Assembly: GCA_016702305.1 (NCBI GenBank)
Contig: JADJEH010000017.1
Coordinates: 434,001-498,000, forward strand
Direction: 5' to 3'
DNA: 64,000 bases
DNA from: a bacterium
GTDB taxonomy: Bacteria; Electryoneota; RPQS01
Position numbers and translations under genes: made by a program. The notes beneath the pieces were generated by a model that was given only the letters and a program-made list of their open reading frames with translations, was not told where the DNA came from and did not search any database. The stretch's first letter is position 1; the number at the start of each line of letters is the position of its first letter. This document shows, one piece after another, positions 1-9,123 of the stretch.

Positions 1-143
1 GATTGCTGCGCTTCGATAACAAGATCGCTTTTCTGCGCGGTGCCAAAACCTTCGGGCGCACTCTTGGAGCCGCCGCTTTCGGGGCCCTGGCAGGCACGCG
101 TGAAGACAGAGGCCGCAATAACAAACAGGGCAATGGTTTTCAT
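1..143 (-). CDS. Lipoprotein, N-terminal fragment (cut by window edge)
   Basis: Reading on the minus strand from an ATG at 143 gives MKTIALFVIAASVFTRAC followed by a Gly/Ser-rich stretch, and the frame stays open to the window edge (47 codons). The short basic start, hydrophobic core and TRAC lipobox form a lipoprotein signal peptide, so the mature protein should be anchored through the Cys at residue 18. It starts 40 bases downstream of the serine hydrolase stop codon on the same strand and may be co-transcribed with it. Nothing of the functional domain is visible, so no role can be given. Confidence 0.6.
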   Translation of the reverse strand, partial: MKTIALFVIAASVFTRACQGPESGGSKSAPEGFGTAQKSDLVIEAQQ

Positions 144-183
144 GGGTGGGACACTTTCTATTTAATGAGCAGAATCACGTTAC

Positions 184-1866
184 TTAATGTCGAACGACCG
201 CGGGAAGAATGTATTGCTCGATGATGGCTTCGGGCTGCCAGAAGCGGCCATTGCGGAAGTTGCCCGAGGTGACGACGATGACCAAATCAAGTTCCGGGAT
301 CACGGAGATATATTGTCCACCTGCGCCGCGCGCTTCATGCGCAATGAACGACTTGCCGCTCCAGTCATATTGGCGCTCCCACCAGAAGTAACCATAGCCG
401 TTGTGCTGCTCGGTATTGGCGAGGGTGGTGTGGCGGCGCCAGGAATCCGCGACCCACGCGGACGGGAGCACGCGCCGACCTTGCCACTCGCCGCCATTCA
501 AATAGAGTTGACCGATCTTGAGCATGTCGCGGGGGCGCATGAACATGCCGCCTGCGCCGTAGGTCTGTCCGGAGAAGTCGGTTTGCAAAATGTAATCGGT
601 GATGCCGAGCGGCAGAAAGAGCGTTTCGTCCAAGAAGAGCTGCGGTGGCAGCGGCGATACGCTTGCGAGTATCGCACCGGCCAGACAGGCGTTGGCGGAT
701 CCGTAATTGGCAACAGCGCCGGGTTCGTTGATCAGCGGGGCGCTAAGAATCGTGCGTGGCCAGTCGGGTGTTTGCTGATAGGCATCTTCCGAGGCCGCGG
801 ATTCGTGGTCGGCGCCGAAATCCACAGCATCGAGTCCGGAGCTCATGGTCAGCAGATGGCCCACGGTGATGCGCGCTTTGCGCTCGTCGGTTGCGCGCGT
901 GTCGAGCAACGCGGCGGGCAGATAGTCGTAGATGGGCGTGTCAAGACTCTTGAGCAGTCCGCGCTCGATCGCGCTGCCGATGGCCGCGCCGGTGAAGGTC
1001 TTTTGCGCCGAGCGCAGGTCGTGCGGTGTGACCGCGTCGTAACCCGCAAAGTACTGCTCGTAGGCTAATTTGCCGTGACGCGCAATCAGCACGCTGTGCG
1101 TGGCCGTTACAATTCCGGCGGCAACGCTGTCGGCAAGCCGGGATAGCGCACGCTCATCAAATCCGGCCGAGCTTGCTGAAATCTGTGTCCACTCGTCGGC
1201 ATCGGACGATTTGCTTGGTTCAGCGCGCGGGGCCCAGGATTCAGTTGCACGCCGCAGCGGAATTTGTGCAACCAGTCTTCCTGCCAGTTGCGGCATGAGC
1301 ACGATCTCGTCGGCGCGCAGAAGTGCAGCAAACTGTAATCCGGTGCGAAAGTCGCCAAAGAGCAGCGTGTCACCGTTCGCGGAAAAATTTCCGCACATGA
1401 GGCGCGGTGCGCGGCTGTCGCCGAGGATCAGGTAGGCTTCGTAGCTGTCGGCGGTGCAATTCTCTATACTGAGCAGGACGCGGTTGTCCATCTCGGGGAG
1501 CATGAACGGAGACCAGTAGCCTGTGAAGGCCGACGCGTCGCTGCGTGTGAACGCGATGTGGTATTGGTGCACACCGGACTGGATAAAGCCGCGCATACCG
1601 AGCGAGTCCCGCAGCCCGTCAAACGTGACGCCGCCAAAGTCGGCGTGATCACATCCGTTCTGAGGTTTTAGCTCGGCAAGCCACTGCGTTGTGCCATTCG
1701 AGAGCGAGAGCAGCGTGGCCGTGTCGTTCGACAGAGACAGCGACACATTGAATCGGAATGGCGTGGGTGAAGCGATGGTGCCGCTCCAGCCACCTTCGTA
1801 GGTGCGAAGGTCGGCCGAGAAAGCTGCGGCAGTCAGCATGAGACAGAGCAGGCAGGGGCGAAGCAT
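184..1866 (-). CDS. Secreted serine hydrolase, beta-lactamase/class C PBP family
   Basis: A 560-aa protein with a signal peptide (MLRPCLLCLMLTAAAFSA). The N-terminal ~220 residues resemble no domain I can name. The C-terminal half carries the serine beta-lactamase-like fold: S286-A-Q-K289 is the SxxK nucleophile motif, Y388-G-S occupies the YxN position, and a late GAGGQY segment fits the third (KTG/HxG-like) motif. In this family the serine attacks beta-lactams, D-Ala peptides or small esters; the substrate cannot be told from sequence. An in-frame ATG 13 codons upstream exists, but the start used here begins directly at the signal peptide. It probably acts in the periplasm or outside the cell. 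Confidence 0.85.
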   Translation of the reverse strand: MLRPCLLCLMLTAAAFSADLRTYEGGWSGTIASPTPFRFNVSLSLSNDTATLLSLSNGTTQWLAELKPQNGCDHADFGGVTFDGLRDSLGMRGFIQSGVHQYHIAFTRSDASAFTGYWSPFMLPEMDNRVLLSIENCTADSYEAYLILGDSRAPRLMCGNFSANGDTLLFGDFRTGLQFAALLRADEIVLMPQLAGRLVAQIPLRRATESWAPRAEPSKSSDADEWTQISASSAGFDERALSRLADSVAAGIVTATHSVLIARHGKLAYEQYFAGYDAVTPHDLRSAQKTFTGAAIGSAIERGLLKSLDTPIYDYLPAALLDTRATDERKARITVGHLLTMSSGLDAVDFGADHESAASEDAYQQTPDWPRTILSAPLINEPGAVANYGSANACLAGAILASVSPLPPQLFLDETLFLPLGITDYILQTDFSGQTYGAGGMFMRPRDMLKIGQLYLNGGEWQGRRVLPSAWVADSWRRHTTLANTEQHNGYGYFWWERQYDWSGKSFIAHEARGAGGQYISVIPELDLVIVVTSGNFRNGRFWQPEAIIEQYILPAVVRH

Positions 1867-1920
1867 GGGTGGTCCTACATGGTTGGGTCTGCGGGACCTC
1901 AACATGTTGCGGCGAAGAGC

Positions 1921-1939
1921 GTCACGCCAGAGGCGTGAC
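1921..1939. repeat. Short perfect hairpin between two minus-strand genes
   Basis: An 8-bp perfect stem (gtcacgcc / ggcgtgac) with a 3-base loop lies 13 bases beyond the stop codon of the homocysteine methyltransferase-like gene. There is no T-run, so it is a weak terminator candidate. Its core resembles a GC-rich palindrome inside that upstream gene (about 2565-2600), which suggests a small repeat family. Confidence 0.4.
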
Positions 1940-1951
1940 CCAAGGCTGTGA

Positions 1952-2881
1952 TCAAGATAGGAGGCGGGATTTCAGCGCGGCGAGGTGTTCGGGACCGATG
2001 CCGCAACAGCCGCCGAGAATATCAGCGATGGCGGAGACTTTAATGGCCCATTCGGCGAATTCGGCGGGTGACAACGTCTCGTCATGTGCGTTCGGATAGA
2101 CGCCAAGCAATATGCCTTGCGGCACGTGCATACTCATGTTCATCACGGCTTGCGCGGCGATGTGCAGCGGCGTGCAATTGATCAGCACGGCGCCCGCGCC
2201 GAACTTGACCACCGTGCGCGCGGCTTCTTCGAGTGAATCGCCATTCAACAGCTCGGTCGGTGACTTCAAAATGAACGATGTCCAAACCGGAATTCCTGTA
2301 GCGCGCGCGAAGTGCGTGGCGATGCGGGCTTCGCGCAGGGAATTGTGCGTCTCGACCAAGATAATATCCACGCCCGCGTTGGCCAGCGACTGTGCGTTGT
2401 GACGGTGCTCGGCTTGCAGGACTAAGTCACCGGGCGCAAGTTCAGGGTGGAAGCAGTCTTCGAGCGGGGCGAGCGATCCTGCCACCAGCGCAGGCGCTGG
2501 ACCCATTGCCGCTGGCGCGTCTTCGCTAAGTTGAGTTGACCGCGCTTGGGAGTTTACCCCCCCTGGCCCCGCCGCGCCAGAGGCACGGCCTAGGTTGGGG
2601 ACGGCGGAGCGGGCGAGTTCGACGGCTTGCTTTGTTAGGTGTTCGGCTTCATCGGCGCGATTGACCTTGGAGAGGGTCCAGCGTGTGGTGCGGAAGGTCG
2701 CGGCGGTGATGACGTGAGCGCCAGCTCTAATGTAGCTCTGGTGGATGGCGCGGACGAGATCGGGGTGCTCTTCGACCGCTTGCGCGGTCCAAAGTGGGAG
2801 CGGCAGATCGAGGCCACGGCACTCGAGCTCCGTGCCGAGCGCGCCATCTAATAGGATAGGCCGCGTGGTCAGGCTCTGCAT
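1952..2881 (-). CDS. Homocysteine S-methyltransferase family protein
   Basis: A 309-aa protein of the Pfam S-methyl_trans family. It has the N-terminal LLDGALGTELE motif and the three zinc-ligand cysteines: C236 in LINC, then C292 and C293 in GGCCG. In the family these bind zinc and activate the thiol of homocysteine for methyl transfer from betaine, S-methylmethionine or methylfolate. No B12 or folate domain is attached, so it is a stand-alone domain like MmuM or the MetH N-terminal domain. Residues about 97-128 form a low-complexity Gly/Ala/Ser/Pro insert that overlaps a GC-rich palindrome in the DNA and is not expected in the family; the methyl donor is unknown. Confidence 0.82.
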   Translation of the reverse strand: MQSLTTRPILLDGALGTELECRGLDLPLPLWTAQAVEEHPDLVRAIHQSYIRAGAHVITAATFRTTRWTLSKVNRADEAEHLTKQAVELARSAVPNLGRASGAAGPGGVNSQARSTQLSEDAPAAMGPAPALVAGSLAPLEDCFHPELAPGDLVLQAEHRHNAQSLANAGVDIILVETHNSLREARIATHFARATGIPVWTSFILKSPTELLNGDSLEEAARTVVKFGAGAVLINCTPLHIAAQAVMNMSMHVPQGILLGVYPNAHDETLSPAEFAEWAIKVSAIADILGGCCGIGPEHLAALKSRLLS

Positions 2882-3260
2882 GCTATGCGGCCCGGCGCAG
2901 GGTTTGCGCGGATTTTCTCCTGCAAACCATTGTTTTTATTGGTAGGTACATGGTTTGCAATCGAAGCAGGGGGGAGTTTGAGCCTTTGTGAGCAAGACAC
3001 ACAAGGTGGTCGGCGCGTTGCTCACGGTGTGTGAAATCCGTATCTTAAGTTGTTGCAACTGCTCGAATTTGCCGAAATCTGTGGAGAAAGGCAAGGTGGG
3101 CGATGGGACGGAAATATCTAATCCTATTCTGGTGTTATGTGGTGCGGTGGATGCGCTGGGGCAGGAGAACCTTGACACGCTGTGGACACAGACGATTACA
3201 TCGCCAGGCATCGAGAAGTATTGCCCGGGCTTGTTCAGGTGTACGCCCGCAACTTTAGCC
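2882..3260. other. Intergenic region without a supportable gene
   Basis: Open frames exist on both strands, but none shows a recognisable domain or consistent coding character. The right part could be the eroded upstream region of the zinc-ribbon pseudogene that follows. No promoter with a good -35/-10 pair was found. Confidence 0.4.
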
Positions 3261-3796
3261 ATGGGGCCTACGAAGTACCCGCATTGCAGACAAGAAGTCT
3301 TAGCCAGCGTCACAGCATGTCCGTACTGCCCTCGGGACATATTACGCAACGAGCAGGCCGACGCTCAACGGAAGAATAAACGCCTGCAAGGCCGGCGCGG
3401 TACTGGTATGCGGAATTATCTTTGCTGGCTGTGTTGCGACAGGCCACAAGGACGCGACCCCAAAGGCGAAAGTTCAAACCAACCCTGCTTCCCAAAGACG
3501 CAAAGACCGACGGCAAATTGTCAACACCGTCATTTGAAGAAATTGGGAAGTCCATAGAAGAGCTATCAAATTCGGGGCTTGTGAAGAGGATAGATAGTCA
3601 GACCAGAGAAGCGTTCGTTGACACCAATATCTGGAGCATGTTGGCATACGACTAAAAGCAAATGGCGGCAGTCCTCTTCGCCGAGTACATGGCCCGGCTC
3701 CATAATGACAAGCACCCCGATGTGGCAATTCGTGACAACATGTCTGGACAACGTTTGATGAAATACTCGTCTGTTTTTGGATTTTCAGACAATTGA
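3261..3796 (+). pseudogene. Degraded zinc-ribbon membrane protein gene
   Basis: Three reading frames join into one plausible protein. From ATG 3261 an N-terminal zinc ribbon reads KYPHCRQEVLASVTACPYC, in which the first expected Cys is Tyr. Near 3375 the frame moves by +1 to a hydrophobic segment (AGAVLVCGIIFAGCV) that looks like one membrane helix. Near 3530 it moves again to a C-terminal region (KSIEELSNSGLVKRIDSQTR...). That region is then interrupted by an in-frame TAA at 3653-3655 and continues in frame as MAAVLFAEYMARLHNDKHPD... up to a TGA at 3794-3796. Two frameshifts, one stop and a lost Cys point to decay rather than one sequencing error. The function is unknown; the order zinc ribbon - one helix - soluble tail is seen in small membrane proteins. 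Confidence 0.6.
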
Positions 3797-3798
3797 CC

Positions 3799-3840
3799 TG
3801 GAACTACACAGCGCACGGCAAAGTGCTGCTGCTGAAATAG
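3799..3840 (+). pseudogene. Remnant of a sorting-domain C-terminus
   Basis: The 13 codons before a TAG at 3838 read WNYTAHGKVLLLK. The last six residues match the C-terminal signature of the sorting domains of neighbouring proteins (KLVLLK, KMALLK, KVVLLK). There is no upstream domain left in this frame, so it looks like the tail of a deleted secreted-protein gene, lying just before the intact one at 3865. Confidence 0.45.
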
Positions 3841-3864
3841 ATCACAATCAATAGCCATAGACCC

Positions 3865-6800
3865 ATGTACGCATTCCTCGCACTGCTTCTGCTTGCCTCG
3901 TCGCTGTTCGCGCAACAGCGGCCGCCAATCAATGTGTTCGACCAGCTTGAGCCGTTCCGGCAATATTACAGTTCGCGGGACGAGTGGCCGCGCGCGCATG
4001 GCTATAAGCCGTACATGCGCTACTTGTATGATGTGGAACAGCGCGCCTATCCCGATTCGACGATTCCCGCCGGTGCGCGCTGGGAAGCATTTCAACAGAT
4101 GGGGCGCATGCCGCGCGTGACACTCGACGAGCCGTGGGCCGCGCTCGGGCCGTTTAATCACGGCGGCCGCACACGTGTGCTGAGATTTCATCCCAACAAT
4201 CCCGAGATCATGTTCGCCGGGTCGGTCGGCGGCGGCCTGTTTCGCAGCGACGACGGCGGCGATTACTGGTATCCGATTACGGACATGCTGCCGAACCTGG
4301 CGGTCGGCTGCCTGGATATTGCGGCGTCCAATCCCAACATCATGTACATGGGCACGGGCGAAGGCTACTTCAACGGCGACGCTATCGGCGGAGTCGGTCT
4401 GTTCAAGTCCATTGACGGCGGCGTGACGTGGGCGCTGACCTCCATGAACTACAACTACAGCAGCGGCACGTGCATTTTGCGCGTCAACGTTGACCCGCGC
4501 GACGCGAATATCGTGCTGGCCTCGACGGGCGAAGGCCTGTATCGCTCGACGAACGGCGGGGACAGTTTTACGCTGGTGCGTGCAGGCAACATCAACGAAG
4601 TTAAACGCGATCCGCAAGACCCGGATGTGCTTTTGTGCGCAGCGGGTTACCCGTACGGGTCGGGAGTGAACGGCGTCTACCGCTCGACGGATAACGGTGC
4701 GACGTGGGTGAATGCAAATACCGGTCTGCCCAATCCGACGATTATTGGCCGCATCGTGCTTAGTTTTGCGCCGTCGAATTCGCTGGTCGTGTACGCGGGT
4801 ATATCGGGCGACTTCGATTTTAACGGCTCGGAAATGATCGGCGTTTATCGCTCGGCGGACAACGGACAGACGTGGGAGCGCATGTCGCAGGACGGCGAGA
4901 CGAGTCACTACGCCTCGCAAGGCTGGTACGACATGGCGCTGGCCGTGGATCCCGATGACCCGCTGACGGTGTTCAACGCGGGTCTGGATATCTATCGCAC
5001 GGTGAACGGCGGCGAGTCGTGGTCACAGCGCTCGTGGTGGTGGCACGCTTACGGCGAACCGTCGTTTGCACACGCGGACCATCACGAATTGATCTTTCAC
5101 CCGGAGAATTCGGACGAGCTGTGGGATGTCAGCGACGGCGGCATCTTCGTATCGTATGACAACGGTCAGACTTGGAACGAGAAAAACCTCGGTTACAACA
5201 CGTTCCAGTTCTACGCCATGGGGAATGCGACGCTCGACACGGTGTTCGCGCTGGGCGGCACGCAGGATAACGGCACGACGCGCTACAGCGGATCGGGCGA
5301 CTGGGAATCCGAGTTTGGCGGCGACGGCGGCTATTGCGTGATTGACTACACGAATAACAACACGTTCTACGTGGAGTATCAAAACGGCAATCGCTATCGC
5401 ACGGACGACGGCGGCAGCAATTTTGCGGAAATCAATCCGGGCATCATCGGCGGCGGACCGTGGGTGACGCCGATCGTACAGGATCCGTTCGCGCCGAACA
5501 CGATTTACACCACAACCAACAGCTCGGGCGCGAGCGTGTGGATGTCCACGAATCAAGGCCGCAACAGCAGTTGGGTGAATATCGGACCGGTGGGCAACTC
5601 CAACCAGGTGCTGGCGGCATCACCGGCTGTGCCGGGACGGTTGTACCTGGGGAGCGGCAGCAGCGTCTATCGCTACGATGCGGCGGACGGCAATTGGGTA
5701 AACGTCTCGGGGAATATGAACGGCAGCTATATCACGCACGTTATTCCCGATCCGTTCGATCCGAATACGGTTTATGTCACGAAGTCGGGATTTAACGGCG
5801 GGCAGGTGTGGCGATCCACGACGGCCGGGGGGCAATGGACGAACATCACGGGCAATTTGCCCAACGCTCCGGTCCAGGATCTGGCTGTGGACTTGAACAA
5901 TCCGACGACGCTTTATGTCGGCGGCGATTTGGGCGTGTACTACACGACTGACGCGGGCCAGACGTGGGCGATCCTGGGCGAAGGGTTGCCGGTTGTGCGT
6001 GTGGATGATATGGACATTCAGCCGCAAACCGGTGCGCTGCGTGTGGCCACGCACGGGCGCGGGATGTGGGAGATTCCGACGAGCGCGGCGACGCTGGCGA
6101 TGCTCTACCCCAATGGAACGGAAACATTGGCGACGGGCGGCAGTGTTACGATTCGCTGGTCGGGGATCGCCGTGGGCGGAGATGTTACGCTGGCGGTGAA
6201 TCGCGGCTATCCGGGCGGTAACTGGGAGACGATAGCGGCGAATATTGACAATGACGGGGCGCATCCGTGGATCGTCACGGGGCCGGTAACGGACCACGCG
6301 CGGTTCAGAATTGTGCATACAACCGACGGCAGTCTATCCGATACTTCGAACGCGGATTCGCGCATTGCCAACCCCGGCGTAGTGGTGCTGTCGCCGAACG
6401 GCGGCGAGACGGTATTCACCGGTACGAATGACATGATTTGGTTCGAGCGCACGTTGACGGACGGATTTTTGACGATTGAGATCAACCGCAACTTCCCGAA
6501 CGGACAGTGGGAGATGCTGGCGGACAATGTGACGCATCCGCAATACTACGTTTGGCGCGTGATGCAGCCGGGTGGGGAAAACTGCCGCATTAAGATCACC
6601 AGCATCGAGCAGGAGTGGCTGAGCGATGAAAGCGACGGTGACTTTGTGATGCGGGCGCCGATGATGACGATTCAGGCGCCGAACGGCGGGGAGACGGTGC
6701 AGCTGGAGCAGCCTTATGACATCATGTGGTCGGCGGCAGAATTTGTCGGAACGTTCCGTATCCTGCTAAACCGCAGCTACCCCAATGGGAATTGGGAGCT

Positions 6801-7236
6801 GCTGGCGCCGACGACAGAGAATGACGGCAGTTTTGTGTGGACGCCGCGCGGAGCGGCGACAACAACGGCGCGCATTCGTTTGGCGACGGCGCTCGATCCG
6901 CTGGGTACGTTTGTTGAAAGCGCGCAGGATTTCACAATTGACGACGGTACCCCGGCGACCGAGGAAATACCCCGGGCCTTTGCGGTGAGTGAAGCCTATC
7001 CCAATCCGTTTAATCCACAGACGCAGATTTCCATTGCGGTGCCGGTGCGCACGCAGGTTACGGCGCGAGTGACAAACGAACTGGGACAGACGGTTGCGAC
7101 GCTGTTCGACGGAACGCGCGAGGCTGGTCAATACACGCTGACGTTTGACGGCGCAGCCTTCGCGTCGGGAATCTACTATTTGCGCGTGGACGGCGCGGGC
7201 ACCACGATATCGCGCAAGTTAGTGCTGCTAAAATGA
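3865..7236 (+). CDS. Secreted BNR/sortilin-like propeller protein with sorting domain
   Basis: A 1123-aa protein. It has a signal peptide (MYAFLALLLLASSLFAQ), then about 700 residues with at least ten Asp-box/BNR repeats of the type RSxDGGxxW (e.g. RSDDGGDYW, KSIDGGVTW, RSADNGQTW, YTTDAGQTW), as in sortilin/VPS10-type beta-propellers. Three Ig-like repeats of about 95 residues start near 745, 840 and 935, each opening with PNG(G/T)ET and containing an RxYPxGxWE-type strand. Residues from about 1035 form a type IX-like sorting domain (AYPNPFNPQ ... SRKLVLLK). The protein is expected on the cell surface or outside the cell. Such propellers bind or hydrolyse glycans or bind proteins; the ligand is unknown. 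It is followed after 31 bases by another sorting-domain gene. Confidence 0.85.
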   Translation: MYAFLALLLLASSLFAQQRPPINVFDQLEPFRQYYSSRDEWPRAHGYKPYMRYLYDVEQRAYPDSTIPAGARWEAFQQMGRMPRVTLDEPWAALGPFNHGGRTRVLRFHPNNPEIMFAGSVGGGLFRSDDGGDYWYPITDMLPNLAVGCLDIAASNPNIMYMGTGEGYFNGDAIGGVGLFKSIDGGVTWALTSMNYNYSSGTCILRVNVDPRDANIVLASTGEGLYRSTNGGDSFTLVRAGNINEVKRDPQDPDVLLCAAGYPYGSGVNGVYRSTDNGATWVNANTGLPNPTIIGRIVLSFAPSNSLVVYAGISGDFDFNGSEMIGVYRSADNGQTWERMSQDGETSHYASQGWYDMALAVDPDDPLTVFNAGLDIYRTVNGGESWSQRSWWWHAYGEPSFAHADHHELIFHPENSDELWDVSDGGIFVSYDNGQTWNEKNLGYNTFQFYAMGNATLDTVFALGGTQDNGTTRYSGSGDWESEFGGDGGYCVIDYTNNNTFYVEYQNGNRYRTDDGGSNFAEINPGIIGGGPWVTPIVQDPFAPNTIYTTTNSSGASVWMSTNQGRNSSWVNIGPVGNSNQVLAASPAVPGRLYLGSGSSVYRYDAADGNWVNVSGNMNGSYITHVIPDPFDPNTVYVTKSGFNGGQVWRSTTAGGQWTNITGNLPNAPVQDLAVDLNNPTTLYVGGDLGVYYTTDAGQTWAILGEGLPVVRVDDMDIQPQTGALRVATHGRGMWEIPTSAATLAMLYPNGTETLATGGSVTIRWSGIAVGGDVTLAVNRGYPGGNWETIAANIDNDGAHPWIVTGPVTDHARFRIVHTTDGSLSDTSNADSRIANPGVVVLSPNGGETVFTGTNDMIWFERTLTDGFLTIEINRNFPNGQWEMLADNVTHPQYYVWRVMQPGGENCRIKITSIEQEWLSDESDGDFVMRAPMMTIQAPNGGETVQLEQPYDIMWSAAEFVGTFRILLNRSYPNGNWELLAPTTENDGSFVWTPRGAATTTARIRLATALDPLGTFVESAQDFTIDDGTPATEEIPRAFAVSEAYPNPFNPQTQISIAVPVRTQVTARVTNELGQTVATLFDGTREAGQYTLTFDGAAFASGIYYLRVDGAGTTISRKLVLLK

Positions 7237-7267
7237 CATTTGAATTAGATCATCATAAGGAGATGCG

Positions 7268-7885
7268 ATGCGACTCTTAGGTAACTTGTTTACGCTGTTG
7301 CTGATGGCAACGGCGGCCGGGGCGACGACGCACAACGTGAGTTTGAGCGGCACGACGTTTACACCGTCCCTGCTGACCATCAACAGCGGCGACTCGGTGC
7401 GCTGGACGAACAACGGCGGATTTCATAATGTCGTCCACGTGGGGCAGCCGCCCGCGTTTGACAGCGGCGATCCGTCGAACGCCAATTGGGTGTTCATCCA
7501 TCACTTTACCGACCAGACGGCGGCAGTCTATCCGTATGTTTGCGAAGTTCACGCGGACATGGGAATGGTCGGAGCGATCACGGTCCTGCCGCCGAGCGCG
7601 GTGGGAGATGCGCCGCTGCCGACCGAGTTTGCGGTAAGCGAAGTCTATCCCAATCCGTTCAATGCGCTGGCGCATCTGGAGTTGCATTTGCCCGCCGCGG
7701 CGAATGTGCGCGCGGAAGTGTTCAACAGTTTAGGGCAGAGCGTCGCGGTGCCGCTCGACGGATTCTCGGCCGCGGGAACGCACAGCATCGCCGTGGATGG
7801 GTCGCAGTGGACGAGCGGATTGTATTTTGTGAAGGTGAGCGCACTGGGTCGCGACGTGTTCAAAAAGATGGCGCTGCTGAAATAG
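7268..7885 (+). CDS. Secreted cupredoxin (plastocyanin-like) with sorting domain
   Basis: A 205-aa protein with a signal peptide (to about residue 19), a plastocyanin-like domain (about 20-110) and a C-terminal sorting domain (about 120-205; VYPNPFNAL ... KKMALLK). A full type 1 copper site is visible: H53 in FHNVV, C92 and H95 in YVCEVH, and M100 five residues after H95. This predicts a blue-copper electron carrier held at the cell surface. A good ribosome-binding site (aaggag) precedes the ATG. Its TAG stop overlaps the GTG start of endonuclease III, so the two are probably translationally coupled, though their jobs look unrelated. Confidence 0.85.
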   Translation: MRLLGNLFTLLLMATAAGATTHNVSLSGTTFTPSLLTINSGDSVRWTNNGGFHNVVHVGQPPAFDSGDPSNANWVFIHHFTDQTAAVYPYVCEVHADMGMVGAITVLPPSAVGDAPLPTEFAVSEVYPNPFNALAHLELHLPAAANVRAEVFNSLGQSVAVPLDGFSAAGTHSIAVDGSQWTSGLYFVKVSALGRDVFKKMALLK

Positions 7886-8526
7886 TGACGCCGCTTACCA
7901 CGCGCGCGAAGAAGATCGCGGCGGAACTCCTGCGACTCTATCCGCAGCCCGAGTGCGCGCTCACGCACGAGAATGCGTTTCAACTGGCCGTGGCGACGAT
8001 TTTATCGGCGCAGTGCACCGATCTGCGCGTGAACATGGTGACGCCGGTGCTGTTCAGAAAGTTTCCGACGCCCGAGACGCTCGCGCGCGCGACACAGAAA
8101 GAAGTCGAAACAATTATCCAGAGCACGGGATTTTTTCGCAACAAGGCGAAGAATATTTTAGGGTTTGCCAACGCCATCGTACATGAGTACGGTGGCGTTG
8201 TGCCTCAAGAGCTTGACGCACTTGTGACCTTGCCGGGCGTCGGGCGCAAGACGGCGAACGTGGTGCTGGGTACCGCGTTCGGAATAGCGTCGGGAGTGGT
8301 GGTGGATACGCACGTGATGCGATTGTCGCAGCGCATGGGTATGACGAAAGAAGATGACGCGGTGAAAATCGAGCGCGACTTAATGAAGCTATTGCCGCAA
8401 GAGTCGTGGATCGTCTTTTCGCACGCGATGATCTGGCACGGCCGAAGAGTATGCAACGCGCGCAATCCGAATTGCGCGGACTGCACGCTGGTGAAGCTGT
8501 GCGATCGAGTGGGGGTGGAGCGATGA
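7885..8526 (+). CDS. nth: Endonuclease III (DNA glycosylase/AP lyase)
   Basis: 213 aa, the usual Nth length. The HhH-GPD hairpin reads LPGVGRKTANVVLG with catalytic K122; the aspartate is D141 in VVDTHVMR. The 4Fe-4S loop has the canonical Cys spacing C190-x6-C197-x2-C200-x5-C206. The enzyme excises oxidised pyrimidines and cuts the abasic site in base excision repair. The GTG at 7885 is chosen because it overlaps the stop of the preceding gene and gives the family's normal N-terminus; the same frame is open upstream but there reads through the cupredoxin gene. Confidence 0.95.
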   Translation: MTPLTTRAKKIAAELLRLYPQPECALTHENAFQLAVATILSAQCTDLRVNMVTPVLFRKFPTPETLARATQKEVETIIQSTGFFRNKAKNILGFANAIVHEYGGVVPQELDALVTLPGVGRKTANVVLGTAFGIASGVVVDTHVMRLSQRMGMTKEDDAVKIERDLMKLLPQESWIVFSHAMIWHGRRVCNARNPNCADCTLVKLCDRVGVER

Positions 8527-8617
8527 GGCATCGAAGGAGGTTGATGTGTTGAAACATGGACGCGTATGTATATATGAAATAGAAAAGAGAGAGTTTGTCA
8601 CACTTCACAAAAAGTAC

Positions 8618-8648
8618 TTGACCCCCCCCCCATTCGTTTTCTTATATT
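8618..8648 (+). promoter_or_regulatory. Promoter-like site (TTGACC - 19 bp - TATATT)
   Basis: TTGACC at 8618-8623 and TATATT at 8643-8648 lie about 70 bases before the next gene. The spacer contains a run of C residues and is 19 bp, longer than ideal. The TATATT box recurs in other promoter-like sites of the window. Confidence 0.4.
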
Positions 8649-8719
8649 ATGATTAGCCTCTTGCGCAAGGGCATGTGTTGTGTATGGATGCAATAACAAA
8701 TCATAACTGGGGGTTCAAC

Positions 8720-9112
8720 ATGAATCGCGCGCATTATCTTGCGATGTTCGCCGTGGCCTTTTTGGTGGGAATCATCGGCACGGCATTCGCAACCTATGAC
8801 AGTCACGTGCATACTGGGAATGGCACGATTGACACTTGGCCGACGATTACGGTCACCAGAGTTCACAAGATTCGCGTATGTGCGCCAACAACGGGGACAT
8901 TGAGCGCATACACGTGGATAAGCGGATCTGGAATCGTTGACCAAACGGACGCGAGCAACGGAAACGCCAACACGTCGGTTGGGGCCACGTTGACTCAAGG
9001 ATCCAGCGTATTATTCTCGTCGTGGGTATCGAACTACGGCTCGGGAATAGGCAAGGCGTATCTCGCTGACACTGGCAGATCACTTCCCAATTGCGGCACG
9101 GAAGCACCGTAA
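8720..9112 (+). CDS. Small secreted protein of unknown function
   Basis: 130 aa from the ATG at 8720, which has a purine-rich site (ctggggg) upstream; an in-frame ATG further upstream would only add a non-signal-like extension. Residues 1-25 form a signal peptide (MNRAHYLAMFAVAFLVGIIG). The mature part is rich in Thr, Ser and Gly with two cysteines that could pair, and it looks like a small beta-rich exported domain. It has no sorting domain. A strong hairpin follows the stop. I do not recognise the family. Confidence 0.6.
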   Translation: MNRAHYLAMFAVAFLVGIIGTAFATYDSHVHTGNGTIDTWPTITVTRVHKIRVCAPTTGTLSAYTWISGSGIVDQTDASNGNANTSVGATLTQGSSVLFSSWVSNYGSGIGKAYLADTGRSLPNCGTEAP

Positions 9113-9123
9113 CAACTAACAAG

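Noticed and set aside
2984..3003. Rex operator-like site TTGTGagcaagacaCACAA, and another near 56,774
   Set aside because: Spacing and inner bases do not match the Rex consensus (TTGTGA-n6-TCACAA), and neither lies at a plausible promoter.
3652..4920. Long open frame on the minus strand opposite the propeller gene (422 codons)
   Set aside because: It is Arg/Val/His-rich antisense text created by the GC-biased codons of the + strand gene; no signal, domain or ribosome-binding site.
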